DNA of 42,909 bases from Acidobacteriaceae bacterium (GTDB lineage Bacteria > Acidobacteriota > Terriglobia > Terriglobales > Acidobacteriaceae): positions 1-42,909 of the forward strand of contig JASHQE010000155.1 in assembly GCA_030037705.1 (NCBI GenBank), read 5' to 3'. The notes under the pieces were generated by a model. That model had not been told where the DNA came from. It worked only from the letters and a program-made list of their open reading frames with translations, and did not search any database. Below, in pieces: positions 1-8,413 of the stretch. The position numbers and the translations under genes were made by a program. How positions within the stretch are numbered: position 1 is the stretch's first letter; each line of letters opens with the position of its first letter.

Positions 1-267
1 AGCAAAGTAGCGGCCGCGTACAACATTCCATCCGTCGTCATACCGGATCAGACGAATCTGCGCGAAGATGTGCGCCGCGTGCTGGCCATGGATGGCCCCG
101 TTGTTGTGGATGTCAGGGTGATTCCCGACGAGATGCGTGCGCCACGCCTGCAGTCGTATCAGAAACCCGACGGCTCCATGGTATCGCGGCCGCTCGAAGA
201 CATGTACCCGTTCCTGTCGCGCGAGGAGTTCCTGGCCAACATGATCGTCAAGCCGTTAGAGGAGTAG
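1..267 (+). CDS. TPP-dependent acetolactate-synthase-like enzyme, C-terminal fragment (partial)
   Basis: The reading frame is open from base 1 to a TAG at 265-267, so only the last 88 residues are in the window. The segment contains GPVVVDVRV and RPLEDMYPFL and ends in KPLEE. That matches the C-terminus of thiamine-pyrophosphate-binding acetolactate-synthase-like proteins often found in surface-polysaccharide clusters. The fragment belongs to the TPP-binding pyrophosphate domain; the Mg/TPP motif itself lies upstream of the window. Family is inferred from this short stretch, so the substrate cannot be named, and a true IlvB is possible but less likely given the glycan neighbours. It converges on the FkbM gene with only 16 bases between the stop codons. 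Confidence 0.7.
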   Translation, partial: SKVAAAYNIPSVVIPDQTNLREDVRRVLAMDGPVVVDVRVIPDEMRAPRLQSYQKPDGSMVSRPLEDMYPFLSREEFLANMIVKPLEE

Positions 268-283
268 CTTAGCGGCTGTGTGG

Positions 284-1225
284 TTACGCGTCCTGCCTAC
301 GGTGCGGTTCAGCCCACGTGAACATCTGGCCGAATTCATCCGAAGAACGCGCATTGTATCCAATGCGGGAGAAGAGCTCTTCCAAAGTTTTGTAGGTTAG
401 TTCGCCTTTGATCCGGTGGTAGCTCTCAATCGCGAAATTGATCGAGTGCGCGGCCAGAAAATCAAGAGAGCCTTCAATTGTCGCGACCTCTGCGCCCTCG
501 ATATCCATCTTTACGAAATTGGGAACCGCACCCAGTTCAGAGCATGCGTCTGCAAACGTAATTGTTTGAACCTCTTTAAGGGGGCCTGAGTCCGGATAAA
601 GTGCATAGTCACTTAGCCCCGCGCACATCGTTCCATCCATATTGAATTTCGCGGTTCCGGTCGAGCCGGCTAGAGCCTTGTCGACGGGAATGACATTATG
701 CAACGAATGCAGATCAATATTTTTCTTTAGGCATTCGAGATTTGTTGAGTCCGGCTCAAATGCATAGACTTTGCCCTCCGGCCCCACCATCTGCGCGAGA
801 AAATACGCTGTTGCACCTGCGTGCGCTCCTGCGTCCCATACCACGTCGCCAGGATGCGGCATATAGTAGCGCGTATACGCGTCGATCCCGTCCTCTTCGG
901 GGATCGCAGGAAAGTAAAACGCTACTTGGCGTTTGACGTAACGATGTAGCTTGGGCCCAGAAAAATCGAGCACAGCCTTGTTGCCCCGGCGCTCAGATTC
1001 GATCGCATCGAAGAGCTGATCGTAATATCCCATCACCATCGGCACCTGAGGATAGTGCCTCTTGTTCAACACCACTTCGCGGCGGTCTCTCTGCAGAACA
1101 ATGGAGCGGTCAGAGAAATGTAACTGATAACCGCGCAGACGAGTGTACAGTTGAAGCGCTGTCCGTAGTGCGGGGTTGTCCGGCCCGAGACCAACAAGGT
1201 AGTTTTTGATTCTTTGCGTTATCAC
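284..1225 (-). CDS. FkbM family SAM-dependent methyltransferase
   Basis: A 313-aa protein with a Rossmann-type methyltransferase fold. The SAM-binding glycine motif is WDAGAHAG at about residues 130-137. The acidic residue after strand 2 is in YAFEPD (E157). FVKMDIEGAE further on is the typical FkbM core strand. FkbM enzymes O-methylate hydroxyls of polyketides, sugars or glycolipids. The preceding 120 residues are less conserved and probably help bind the acceptor. The start is GTG at 1225; an upstream AGG lies about 10 bases away, a weak ribosome site. It is the last gene of the minus-strand glycan block, 33 bases after the SDR gene, so methylation of a surface sugar is the likely job (inference). 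The acceptor is unknown. Confidence 0.85.
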   Translation of the reverse strand: MITQRIKNYLVGLGPDNPALRTALQLYTRLRGYQLHFSDRSIVLQRDRREVVLNKRHYPQVPMVMGYYDQLFDAIESERRGNKAVLDFSGPKLHRYVKRQVAFYFPAIPEEDGIDAYTRYYMPHPGDVVWDAGAHAGATAYFLAQMVGPEGKVYAFEPDSTNLECLKKNIDLHSLHNVIPVDKALAGSTGTAKFNMDGTMCAGLSDYALYPDSGPLKEVQTITFADACSELGAVPNFVKMDIEGAEVATIEGSLDFLAAHSINFAIESYHRIKGELTYKTLEELFSRIGYNARSSDEFGQMFTWAEPHRRQDA

Positions 1226-1258
1226 GTCAGCGTTACCTGGGAGAGCATTGGGCAGCCT

Positions 1259-2053
1259 CTATTTGGGTGCAGAAGCGGCGGCATCGCGGATGCGTGCCCG
1301 CTTCACGACGATCTGCCTTAACGGTCCGAGCAGTTGAGGGCTCAATCGGTCCATCCACCACCACAGCCTTGCATAGAAGGGGAAGATGATAATTTGCTTT
1401 CCTCGTCCTAATGCTCTCAAGATTCGCCGTGCCGCATAATACGGATCCATCGGAGGCATCAGAGATGTCACGTGCGATGGCAGAATCGCTGTTCGGACAT
1501 TTCCCGGGCATCCAACCGCGACCTGCACGCCAAAATCTCGAGCTTCGTCAGCGAGTCCACGCGAGAAGAAAACCACTCCGGCTTTGCTTGCGGAGTAGGG
1601 CCCGAGGTTTGGCACCAATGCGAGGCCATTCATCGATCCCATATTGAGAATCTGTCCTGAGCCCTGTTCCTTCATGATTTTCAGTGCAGCCAGAGATCCA
1701 GCAATGACGCCCAGCAGATTTACTCGGATAACACGCTCCCACGCTTCCCACGGAATATCCCATGGCATGCCGCCCGCCGTAATTCCTGCGTTGTTAATCA
1801 CCAAATCCAGTGACCCGTATCTCGCCCTCGTCGCCTTCAACAGTTCTGCGATCTGCTGTGGGTCGGAAACGTCCACCTGCGCAGCTTCCGCACCGATTGC
1901 ATCAGCCACCTGCGCGGCCAAATCCCCGCATATGTCTGCCACCACCACCCGCGCCCCATCGGCGGCTAGGGCGCGAGAGAATGCTGCCCCCAGGCCTCCT
2001 CCTCCTCCGGTCACAACCGCGACCTTGCCTTTGAACTGATTTGTTCGCCTCAT
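1259..2053 (-). CDS. Short-chain dehydrogenase/reductase (SDR)
   Basis: A 264-aa classical SDR. Visible motifs are the nucleotide-binding TGGGGGLG (residues 15-22), D40 at the end of strand 2, NNAG (87-90) and the catalytic set S140, Y153 and K157 in YSASK. An aspartate at the strand-2 end normally favours NAD(H) over NADP(H). The C-terminal tail after about residue 220 is basic and contains a hydrophobic/aromatic patch (RLWWWMDRL), perhaps a membrane-association segment. The ATG start overlaps the GtrA stop codon by four bases (ATGA), so the two are translationally coupled. In this context it may oxidise or reduce a sugar or lipid precursor, but SDRs are too diverse to name the substrate. 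Confidence 0.88.
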   Translation of the reverse strand: MRRTNQFKGKVAVVTGGGGGLGAAFSRALAADGARVVVADICGDLAAQVADAIGAEAAQVDVSDPQQIAELLKATRARYGSLDLVINNAGITAGGMPWDIPWEAWERVIRVNLLGVIAGSLAALKIMKEQGSGQILNMGSMNGLALVPNLGPYSASKAGVVFFSRGLADEARDFGVQVAVGCPGNVRTAILPSHVTSLMPPMDPYYAARRILRALGRGKQIIIFPFYARLWWWMDRLSPQLLGPLRQIVVKRARIRDAAASAPK

Positions 2054-2571
2054 GGAATCACCTTGCGTTCAGGCGCGTCAATTTGATCCGTGCTCCGCGA
2101 CCTCGTGGAGGATGCGAAAGAGAAGTTCTTGTGCCCGAGAAAACCTGCGATTGCACCCGCGCACACCTGGATTGCCCCGGCAATGTAAGGAGCGGACTTG
2201 TCTGCCGCCGTAAGGTGACGGAGCAGGAAGACAATCACCGGAAGCACGGCCGTTCCCAGCAACGTCGTTCCGCCGTATACCACTATGCACCGCGACCATT
2301 CCCTGAAGTAGTTGCCCTTCGTTCGGAAGACGAACCATTTGTAGGTCAGGAACGAAAATGTAATGTGCATGAGACCCGCGATTACGCTGGCTGCGACGTA
2401 CGGTACGGGAATGTGTGGCGTGAGCAGGGCCGTCAATGCAGCATAGCTCCCATACGAGAAGAGCGTGTTGCAAACGCCAACTGCCAGGTATCTCCCGAAC
2501 TGGCCCGGCGGAAAGTGACGCATAAGACGGGCTACCCGATGGCTCTCACCGATCTTTTGCAAGAAATCCAT
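2050..2571 (-). CDS. GtrA-like membrane protein (putative lipid-linked sugar flippase)
   Basis: A 173-aa protein with four predicted membrane segments and the GtrA signature near the N-terminus (RHFPPGQFGRYLAVGVCNTL), followed by TYKWFVFR and HKNFSF near the C-terminus. GtrA proteins are thought to flip undecaprenyl-phosphate-linked sugars across the inner membrane. The start is ATG at 2571 with a GGGAGG ribosome site about five bases upstream. It lies 29 bases after the GT2 gene and overlaps the SDR gene. GtrA next to a DPM-type GT2 is the classic partner arrangement, which supports the call. Confidence 0.85.
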   Translation of the reverse strand: MDFLQKIGESHRVARLMRHFPPGQFGRYLAVGVCNTLFSYGSYAALTALLTPHIPVPYVAASVIAGLMHITFSFLTYKWFVFRTKGNYFREWSRCIVVYGGTTLLGTAVLPVIVFLLRHLTAADKSAPYIAGAIQVCAGAIAGFLGHKNFSFASSTRSRSTDQIDAPERKVIP

Positions 2572-2600
2572 CGGCCTCCCGTTGCCCCGGATTACGCTCT

Positions 2601-3539
2601 TTAGAAGTTGATGCGTTCTTTTTCCGTGACCAGTGGCCGGTTCAGCACCGTCGTGTGGATGGAACCGATGTACTCGCCGATAATTCCCATCGCAATCAAC
2701 TGAACGGACCCTAGAAAGAAGAGCCCAAGAACAAGCGGGGCCACGCCGACTGTGAATCTCGACCAGAAGATGAGTTTATAGACGAGATAAACCATGCCCG
2801 CGATAAAACTCAGAATTGCGGAAATAAACCCGCCGAAGATGACCAGGCGCAGCGGAACCTTGGAAAGGTTGGTAATGCCCAGCATTGCAAGATCGTACAG
2901 CGAGTAGAAGTTGTTCTTGGTGATGCCGCGCTCGCGCCGCTTCTGATTGTAGTAGACCTTCGCAATGGGCAAGCCAAGTTCGGCAATCATGCCCCGAAAA
3001 TATGGGTAAGGGTCCCGGAAGTGAGTGCGGATCTCCTCAACCACGGACCGGTCGTAGAGCCCGAACCCGGTGAAATGTTCGAGGACCTTCACGTTGGTGA
3101 GCCGGGCTATGAGCCGGTAATAGGCTGTACGAATGCCGTACATCAGGCCGCTCTCGTCGCTCGAGTTCTTGATCGCGGCTACAATCGGATAGCCCTTTTC
3201 CCACTCGCGGATCATCTCGGCAAACAGTTCCGGCGGGTCTTGAAGATCGGCCACCAGGCTGCCCACCGCGTCTCCTTGCGCCTGAAGAAAAGCATGCATC
3301 CCGGAGCGGTCCGGACCGACATTGCGCGCGTTTACAATGACCTTCACCGTGGGATCTTCGCGGGCCATTGCGCGCAGGATCTCGACGGTCGAGTCGGTTG
3401 AGGCATTGTCAATAAAAAGATGTTCGAAACGGTAGTGCGGCAGGCTGGCTGCCAATTCCAGCACGCGCCGATGCACCTCGCGGACGTTTGCCTCTTCGTT
3501 GTAGCAGGGAGTCAGGATGGTAATGAGCTTCTTATTCAT
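2601..3539 (-). CDS. Family 2 glycosyltransferase, GtrB/DPM type with two C-terminal membrane helices
   Basis: A 312-aa GT2. The N-terminal GT-A domain opens with TILTPCYNEEANV. IDNASTDST follows, then VADLQDPPEL, the DxQDPPE motif of polyprenyl-phosphate glycosyltransferases. After about residue 225 there are two long hydrophobic helices, ending in GEYIGSI...RPLV as in GtrB/ArnC-like enzymes. The expected reaction is transfer of a sugar from a nucleotide donor to undecaprenyl phosphate on the cytoplasmic face. The start is ATG at 3539. The gene precedes GtrA by 29 bases, so enzyme and flippase are probably co-translated. The sugar cannot be deduced. Confidence 0.88.
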   Translation of the reverse strand: MNKKLITILTPCYNEEANVREVHRRVLELAASLPHYRFEHLFIDNASTDSTVEILRAMAREDPTVKVIVNARNVGPDRSGMHAFLQAQGDAVGSLVADLQDPPELFAEMIREWEKGYPIVAAIKNSSDESGLMYGIRTAYYRLIARLTNVKVLEHFTGFGLYDRSVVEEIRTHFRDPYPYFRGMIAELGLPIAKVYYNQKRRERGITKNNFYSLYDLAMLGITNLSKVPLRLVIFGGFISAILSFIAGMVYLVYKLIFWSRFTVGVAPLVLGLFFLGSVQLIAMGIIGEYIGSIHTTVLNRPLVTEKERINF

Positions 3540-3756
3540 TCCGTTCCCATCCGGAGGAAGCGGCCCGCGGATCGCAATCGAGATTCAGGTCCCGTGGATT
3601 TCGATCAGAGTTTAGCATAAGGATTCGTGAGCGAATCGACGACCTCGCAGAGATCAACTTGCCATTCAGGATCTGGATTCTTGGTACCAACACACCGTGC
3701 TCTCCCCCGACCTGCCCTGAAGAAGGGTGACTCTCAAATGCAATCACACACTTCGA

Positions 3757-5949
3757 TCATCGTCCATCCCCCATAGAGGTAGGAACTTGGCACGCCAATG
3801 CCCGGAATTCCGGGTCTTGGACGACGGGCTTAAGCGTCCACACCCATCCGGACCTGTCGTTCCAGGCAGGATCGTACACGCGGGCTACGAGGTACTGAAT
3901 TCCGAATTGTTGGCAGACCGCGCGAGCCTGCTCCGCGGTAGCGCCGCTGTAAAGCGAATCGATAGCGGAAGCCATCGCTGTGCAACCGCTGGGATCGCCT
4001 CCCAGCTCGGCGCCGCAATACGGATGGTCGTTGACGATGGCCGCCTGATGATCGATTTCAAGCAGATCGGCAGACCGCTGGTAGGGTTCGTTGTCCGGGT
4101 TGAACTGCACGATCGCATCGCGGGGAATGGAACCGTCAAGCTGGGCATAGCCGATTGTAGTGATGTAGAGGTTATGAGGCAATCTGTCGGGATTCGGATC
4201 GTGAACCGCCCGCAATCTCGCTTCAGCGAGAGGAATATCGAAACGCAAGAGGAGCGCCTGGCAAACAGTGCCGATCACTCCGATGACAAGAGTGAGCGCG
4301 GCGATCGAACACAACCATTGTGGGATGTGTTGCGGCAGGCCGGCTGCTTCGGCAGCACGCGCATTGCTCTTGCGCTCTGCGAGCTTCCAACTGGTAATCA
4401 CCTCTGATCCGAAGAGGAGCAGCGGAAACTGCAGGAGCAAAGCCGCTCGCCATCCGAAATCGTTTGAAGTCAGCACCGAGGAGCGCATAAAAGAAACAAG
4501 CACGAGCGCAGCCGTAGCGATGACCAGGAGTGACCGCTGGGCGGCGGTGAGCGGCGCACGGCCGCGCCAGGCAGGAACAAGGTAAATGAGCAGGACGACA
4601 AGGTAAAAGCCCAACTCAATCGCGTATCCAGGGGCGAGCAGAATCAGGTTCGCAATGTTTCTCGCCGCTATAGCGTGGTCGATAGCGAGGTGCTGGAAAA
4701 GATGGGTTGCAAGCAAGCCACCGGGAGGCAGCATCTCGCGAACGGCAAACGCGAAGAGGCTGCCGCCTTGCAATCCTGAGGACGAGCCATGACTCAATTG
4801 GTGCAGATACGGGATGAGCAGCACCGCGGCTCCCGCGCCGCCTGCGCCAAGAAGCCATACGGAACGGAGCTTGCGTTCAATGACGATCTGCCAGAAAGCC
4901 CAAACCAGCATGGTCAAGAAAAAACCGAATGCAACATAGACTGAGAGCCCAAAGGCGCTTGCCAGCGCGGCTGCGATCAGGATCACGGCAACCACAGGCT
5001 TGCGTTCGCCATCGTTTCCATCCATCCATGCAAGCAGAAATGCAAACATGCAGCATACGAGGCTGGCAATATGGTGCGGAGCCCAGATAAGGGAATCGAG
5101 CCAACTGGTGACCTGGCCTGCCGACCACCATTCGAGATCGTCGGGCAGTGTGCGGCCCAGATAAAAGAGATTCCAAAGGTTGACGCAGATGTCGAGTCCG
5201 GTAACCATGAGCAGCGAAATGCAGAGCACTAGCTGCTGGCGCAGGCGAACGCCGGCTGTAAGGAAGTGCTTGAGATAGAGGCCGATCAAGGCCGCCAGTG
5301 CAAATCCCGCCCATGCGCAGCTTGCAATGAAGACTGCGCGCGTAGAAAGATGCGTCATTTTCACGATCGCTGCGCAGACCACGTTCCAGAAATAGTAGTA
5401 GCGCATGGCAGCAGCATGTTTGTACCAATAATCCGGATTGGCGGGTGGTACTCCGGTGCGGAGAATGCTTTCAGTCCAATTGACCCGGGCCGCATGATCA
5501 AACGTGGCGATGCTCATGAAAAGCTGATGGCCACGCTGGAAGTCGACCAGCGAGATGATGGCCACGGCGACCCAAATAAGCGCCAGCAAGAGTCCCTTGC
5601 CGCCCAAAGGCCGCCAGCCGATCGTCCATTTTTCGCCCGTGTGCCAAATCTGCCGCCATTCGCTGCCAAGCACGGCCAGCCAGAGGATTCCGGCAGCCAG
5701 AAAAAACACTACCACCGCTTGCAGAGAGAGGAACCATGCGATCAGCACCGCGGCGATGGTTGAGAGGCTCACGGATAACGGCACGCTCCAGAAAAGCCGT
5801 TCCACCAGCGACCGTCGCCGGAAACTATAAAGATTCGTGAACCAAGCGGCCAGGTAGCCGGTGCAGATTGTTGCAGGAAGAAAGGCAGGAATTGCCAATA
5901 GGCTGGCTGATATTTGTTCTACAGTAACTGAAGAATACTGAGAGATCAC
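3757..5949 (-). CDS. Large polytopic membrane protein, candidate GT-C glycosyltransferase
   Basis: A 730-aa protein with roughly a dozen hydrophobic segments spread over residues 15-590, followed by a soluble C-terminal domain of about 130 residues. The C-terminal part carries a cysteine-containing NDHPYCGAELGG stretch and GIQYLVARVYDP, typical of large uncharacterised acidobacterial membrane proteins. A charged RGHQLF-SIATFDHAARVNWTES loop lies after membrane segment 4 or 5, where GT-C enzymes usually keep catalytic acids. The exact family is not recognised; GT-C is inferred from topology and from GT2 plus GtrA immediately downstream. The start is oddly placed: a perfect AGGAGGT sits only one base before the GTG, closer than normal. 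It is divergent from the GH5 gene. Confidence 0.6.
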   Translation of the reverse strand: MISQYSSVTVEQISASLLAIPAFLPATICTGYLAAWFTNLYSFRRRSLVERLFWSVPLSVSLSTIAAVLIAWFLSLQAVVVFFLAAGILWLAVLGSEWRQIWHTGEKWTIGWRPLGGKGLLLALIWVAVAIISLVDFQRGHQLFMSIATFDHAARVNWTESILRTGVPPANPDYWYKHAAAMRYYYFWNVVCAAIVKMTHLSTRAVFIASCAWAGFALAALIGLYLKHFLTAGVRLRQQLVLCISLLMVTGLDICVNLWNLFYLGRTLPDDLEWWSAGQVTSWLDSLIWAPHHIASLVCCMFAFLLAWMDGNDGERKPVVAVILIAAALASAFGLSVYVAFGFFLTMLVWAFWQIVIERKLRSVWLLGAGGAGAAVLLIPYLHQLSHGSSSGLQGGSLFAFAVREMLPPGGLLATHLFQHLAIDHAIAARNIANLILLAPGYAIELGFYLVVLLIYLVPAWRGRAPLTAAQRSLLVIATAALVLVSFMRSSVLTSNDFGWRAALLLQFPLLLFGSEVITSWKLAERKSNARAAEAAGLPQHIPQWLCSIAALTLVIGVIGTVCQALLLRFDIPLAEARLRAVHDPNPDRLPHNLYITTIGYAQLDGSIPRDAIVQFNPDNEPYQRSADLLEIDHQAAIVNDHPYCGAELGGDPSGCTAMASAIDSLYSGATAEQARAVCQQFGIQYLVARVYDPAWNDRSGWVWTLKPVVQDPEFRALACQVPTSMGDGR

Positions 5950-6197
5950 GACCTCCTAACCAACTCTTAGGTCAAAAGTGCGGGTAGTGCGCATGTGCTC
6001 ATCCCAGTACATCCATGCGCAGACACCGTAAGTTATTGTGCGTCGTTGTCTTCCAATAGCTGGCGCTTCCTAGTCTGCGAGGTACTGTTCGAACGAGTAT
6101 AATATGCCGCGGGTTATCGCGGGTACTGTCGAGAGCCCGTTAACGTGAGTGCCGGATGAGCATCGGAAAGATCCGGAGATGATGGAGTTCACCCCCC
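5950..6197. promoter_or_regulatory. Divergent intergenic region between membrane protein and GH5 genes
   Basis: A 248-base non-coding region. On the plus strand a perfect TATAAT lies at 6098-6103, with a weak -35 (CTGCGA, 17-base spacing), giving a leader of about 90 bases for the GH5 gene. Just downstream are two direct copies of CGCGGGT (6108-6114 and 6118-6124) exactly ten bases apart. A 6-bp inverted repeat, CCGGAT/ATCCGG, lies at 6152-6176. The repeats sit where a repressor would bind. All of this is pattern reading without statistics. Confidence 0.4.
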
Positions 6198-8390
6198 ATG
6201 CCTACGCTTCGTCATTTAGTCCTTCTGGCGGTGGGAGCATGCGTGATTGCTCCGCTGGCCTTCGCGCAGCGTTTCGCTCCCGGCGAAATCGGCTGCAATG
6301 CCACCCGGTCCTTCCCAGTGCTTCCTCTGCACACCAATGGCCGGTTCATCGTAGATCGGCTCAATCGCCGCTTCAAGCTCAATAGCGTGAACTGGTACGG
6401 CTCGGAAGGCGCCGATTATGTCGTGGGTGGGCTGCAACTGGAGCCGCTGGCAGCTATTGTCCACCGGATCCGCTGCATGGGCTTCAACTCCGTGCGGTTG
6501 CCATGGTCCAACCAGATGTATGAGAGCGATCCCGTGGTGGGCAACTATGCGTTGACTGCAAACCCGGAACTCCAGGGCCTTCATGCCATGCAGATTTTCG
6601 ATCTTGTCGTGCGCGCGCTCACCGCCGAAGGGGTTCTGGTGATTCTCGACAATCACAACAGCAATGCCGAGTGGTGCTGTGGCAATGACGGCAACACGCT
6701 GTGGTACAACAACGACTACCCGGAGAGCAGTTGGATCAGTGACTGGGAGGGAATGGCGCAGCGATACAGGGACAATCCCCTGGTCATCGGCGCTGATCTC
6801 CGCAATGAGCCACGCATCAACGCCACCTGGGGTGGAGCGGCGAGTACGGACTGGCACGCTGCGGCGGAGCGTGGCGGCGACGCTGTCCAAAGCGTCAATC
6901 CCAGTTTGCTTATCTTCGTGGAGGGCGTCAACTACGCTCTCGACCTTACCGGCGTCGCTGCATTGCCCATCCAACTTAGCGTTTCCAACCGCCTCGTCTA
7001 CGAGACCCACGATTATTCTTTTGACTACTCGAACCTCAGCGGCTATTCCCAACTGGCGGCGGATCTCAACCAGGAGTGGGGATACATTCTCACGTCCAAC
7101 CAGTCCTACACTGCGCCGGTGTGGCTGGGCGAATTCGGCAACTGCCACACCGCCGCCAACTGCATTACGGACACCACTGCCTCCGATGGCTCCGGCGGCC
7201 TGTGGTTCGCAAGCCTGCGGCAATACCTGGCGGCCAACGATGTTGACTGGTCCTGGTGGGCGGTGAACGGAACCGAAACAACGGGAAGCGGAAGAACCTA
7301 TGGCTCCGAAGAGACCTATGGAGTGTTGAATCCATATTGGAATGCGCCCGCCGTTTCGAACGAATTGCCGTTGCCGGCTTTAAGCGTGCTGGGCGCACTG
7401 CAGACAATCGCCGCGCCATCTCAGGGCCCGGGCGTGCAAACCTCTTATCCGCCGCTCGTCTCGATGACGCTGCCACTACCCGGCAGCACCGTCGCCTCGG
7501 GGACATCTCTTCTCCTCGCCGCGGCTGCGAATGTGAGCATGAGCAGCATCGACGCGATCAGTAAAATCAACTTCTTCGCCAATGGCAGCGTGGTCGGAAC
7601 CGCTACATCGGCGCCCTACACGGTGAATTGGGCAAACGTGCCGCCGGGCAATTACACCGTGTCCGCTGAGGCAGTTACCGCGTCGGGAAAGACGGCGTTC
7701 TCAGAGAGCATTCCCGTCGGAGCCGTCGACTACGCAGCTCACGCATCGCGGTACACAGACGCCATCAGCATCAACTTCGTTAGTTACGCTGTCACCCCGA
7801 TGGCCCCCACGGAAATTGCCGGCGTAGTTCCACTGGCCAACTGGAACCAGGCTGGTGTCGCCAATTCAGGCACCCTAAGCAACCTGCTGGATGAAAACGG
7901 CGTTGCGACCACTGTTTCCGTCACCTGGAGCGCACCCAATACCTACGACACGTCCATTCCCGACCTGCCGGGGAATTACGGCATGATGAAAGGCTACTTA
8001 GACAACAGCAATACAGTCCCTAGCACGGTGTCGGTGGCTGGGCTCCCGGCAAGCTTCCGGCGTTATGACGTTTACGTGTACTTCAACGGCGACAACGGCA
8101 GCGCCACGCGGGTGGGGAACTACCGGCTCACTTCCGTGGATGCCTTCGGCCTCGTACATGGTTGCGCTGGCCAACTCTGGGAAGGCAGCACGATCACTGG
8201 CGCCGATGAGGCAGACGCATACTTTTCAGGAACGTTCACACAGGCATCGGGAGGTTCTGCAGGGAACTATGTGCTGTTCGTCGGTTGCACCGGCGCCAGC
8301 TTCAACCTTGCGCCGGTTCATGCGGCATCGACCGACAGCCAGGTGCGCGCTCCTGTGAACGGCATTCAGGTTGTCGCGTCTGGCAAGTGA
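6198..8390 (+). CDS. Secreted glycoside hydrolase family 5 (cellulase-like) with Ig-like and unknown C-terminal domains
   Basis: A 730-aa protein with a signal peptide ending near LAFAQ (residues 1-23). Residues about 45-390 form the GH5 TIM barrel. LRNEP contains the acid/base E204, WLGEFGN contains the nucleophile E312, and NSVRLPWS and DNHNS are further GH5 motifs. Residues about 410-510 form a bacterial Ig-like domain (FANG, GTATSAPYTVNW). The remaining 220 residues are a beta-rich domain I do not recognise, possibly carbohydrate-binding. Expected activity is endo-hydrolysis of a beta-glucan or related glycan outside the cell. The start is ATG at 6198 with GGAG ten bases upstream. It stands alone and converges on the ADOP permease gene. 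The substrate cannot be fixed from motifs alone. Confidence 0.85.
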   Translation: MPTLRHLVLLAVGACVIAPLAFAQRFAPGEIGCNATRSFPVLPLHTNGRFIVDRLNRRFKLNSVNWYGSEGADYVVGGLQLEPLAAIVHRIRCMGFNSVRLPWSNQMYESDPVVGNYALTANPELQGLHAMQIFDLVVRALTAEGVLVILDNHNSNAEWCCGNDGNTLWYNNDYPESSWISDWEGMAQRYRDNPLVIGADLRNEPRINATWGGAASTDWHAAAERGGDAVQSVNPSLLIFVEGVNYALDLTGVAALPIQLSVSNRLVYETHDYSFDYSNLSGYSQLAADLNQEWGYILTSNQSYTAPVWLGEFGNCHTAANCITDTTASDGSGGLWFASLRQYLAANDVDWSWWAVNGTETTGSGRTYGSEETYGVLNPYWNAPAVSNELPLPALSVLGALQTIAAPSQGPGVQTSYPPLVSMTLPLPGSTVASGTSLLLAAAANVSMSSIDAISKINFFANGSVVGTATSAPYTVNWANVPPGNYTVSAEAVTASGKTAFSESIPVGAVDYAAHASRYTDAISINFVSYAVTPMAPTEIAGVVPLANWNQAGVANSGTLSNLLDENGVATTVSVTWSAPNTYDTSIPDLPGNYGMMKGYLDNSNTVPSTVSVAGLPASFRRYDVYVYFNGDNGSATRVGNYRLTSVDAFGLVHGCAGQLWEGSTITGADEADAYFSGTFTQASGGSAGNYVLFVGCTGASFNLAPVHAASTDSQVRAPVNGIQVVASGK

Positions 8391-8413
8391 CTGAGAGACC
8401 TCAAGCAAATCGA

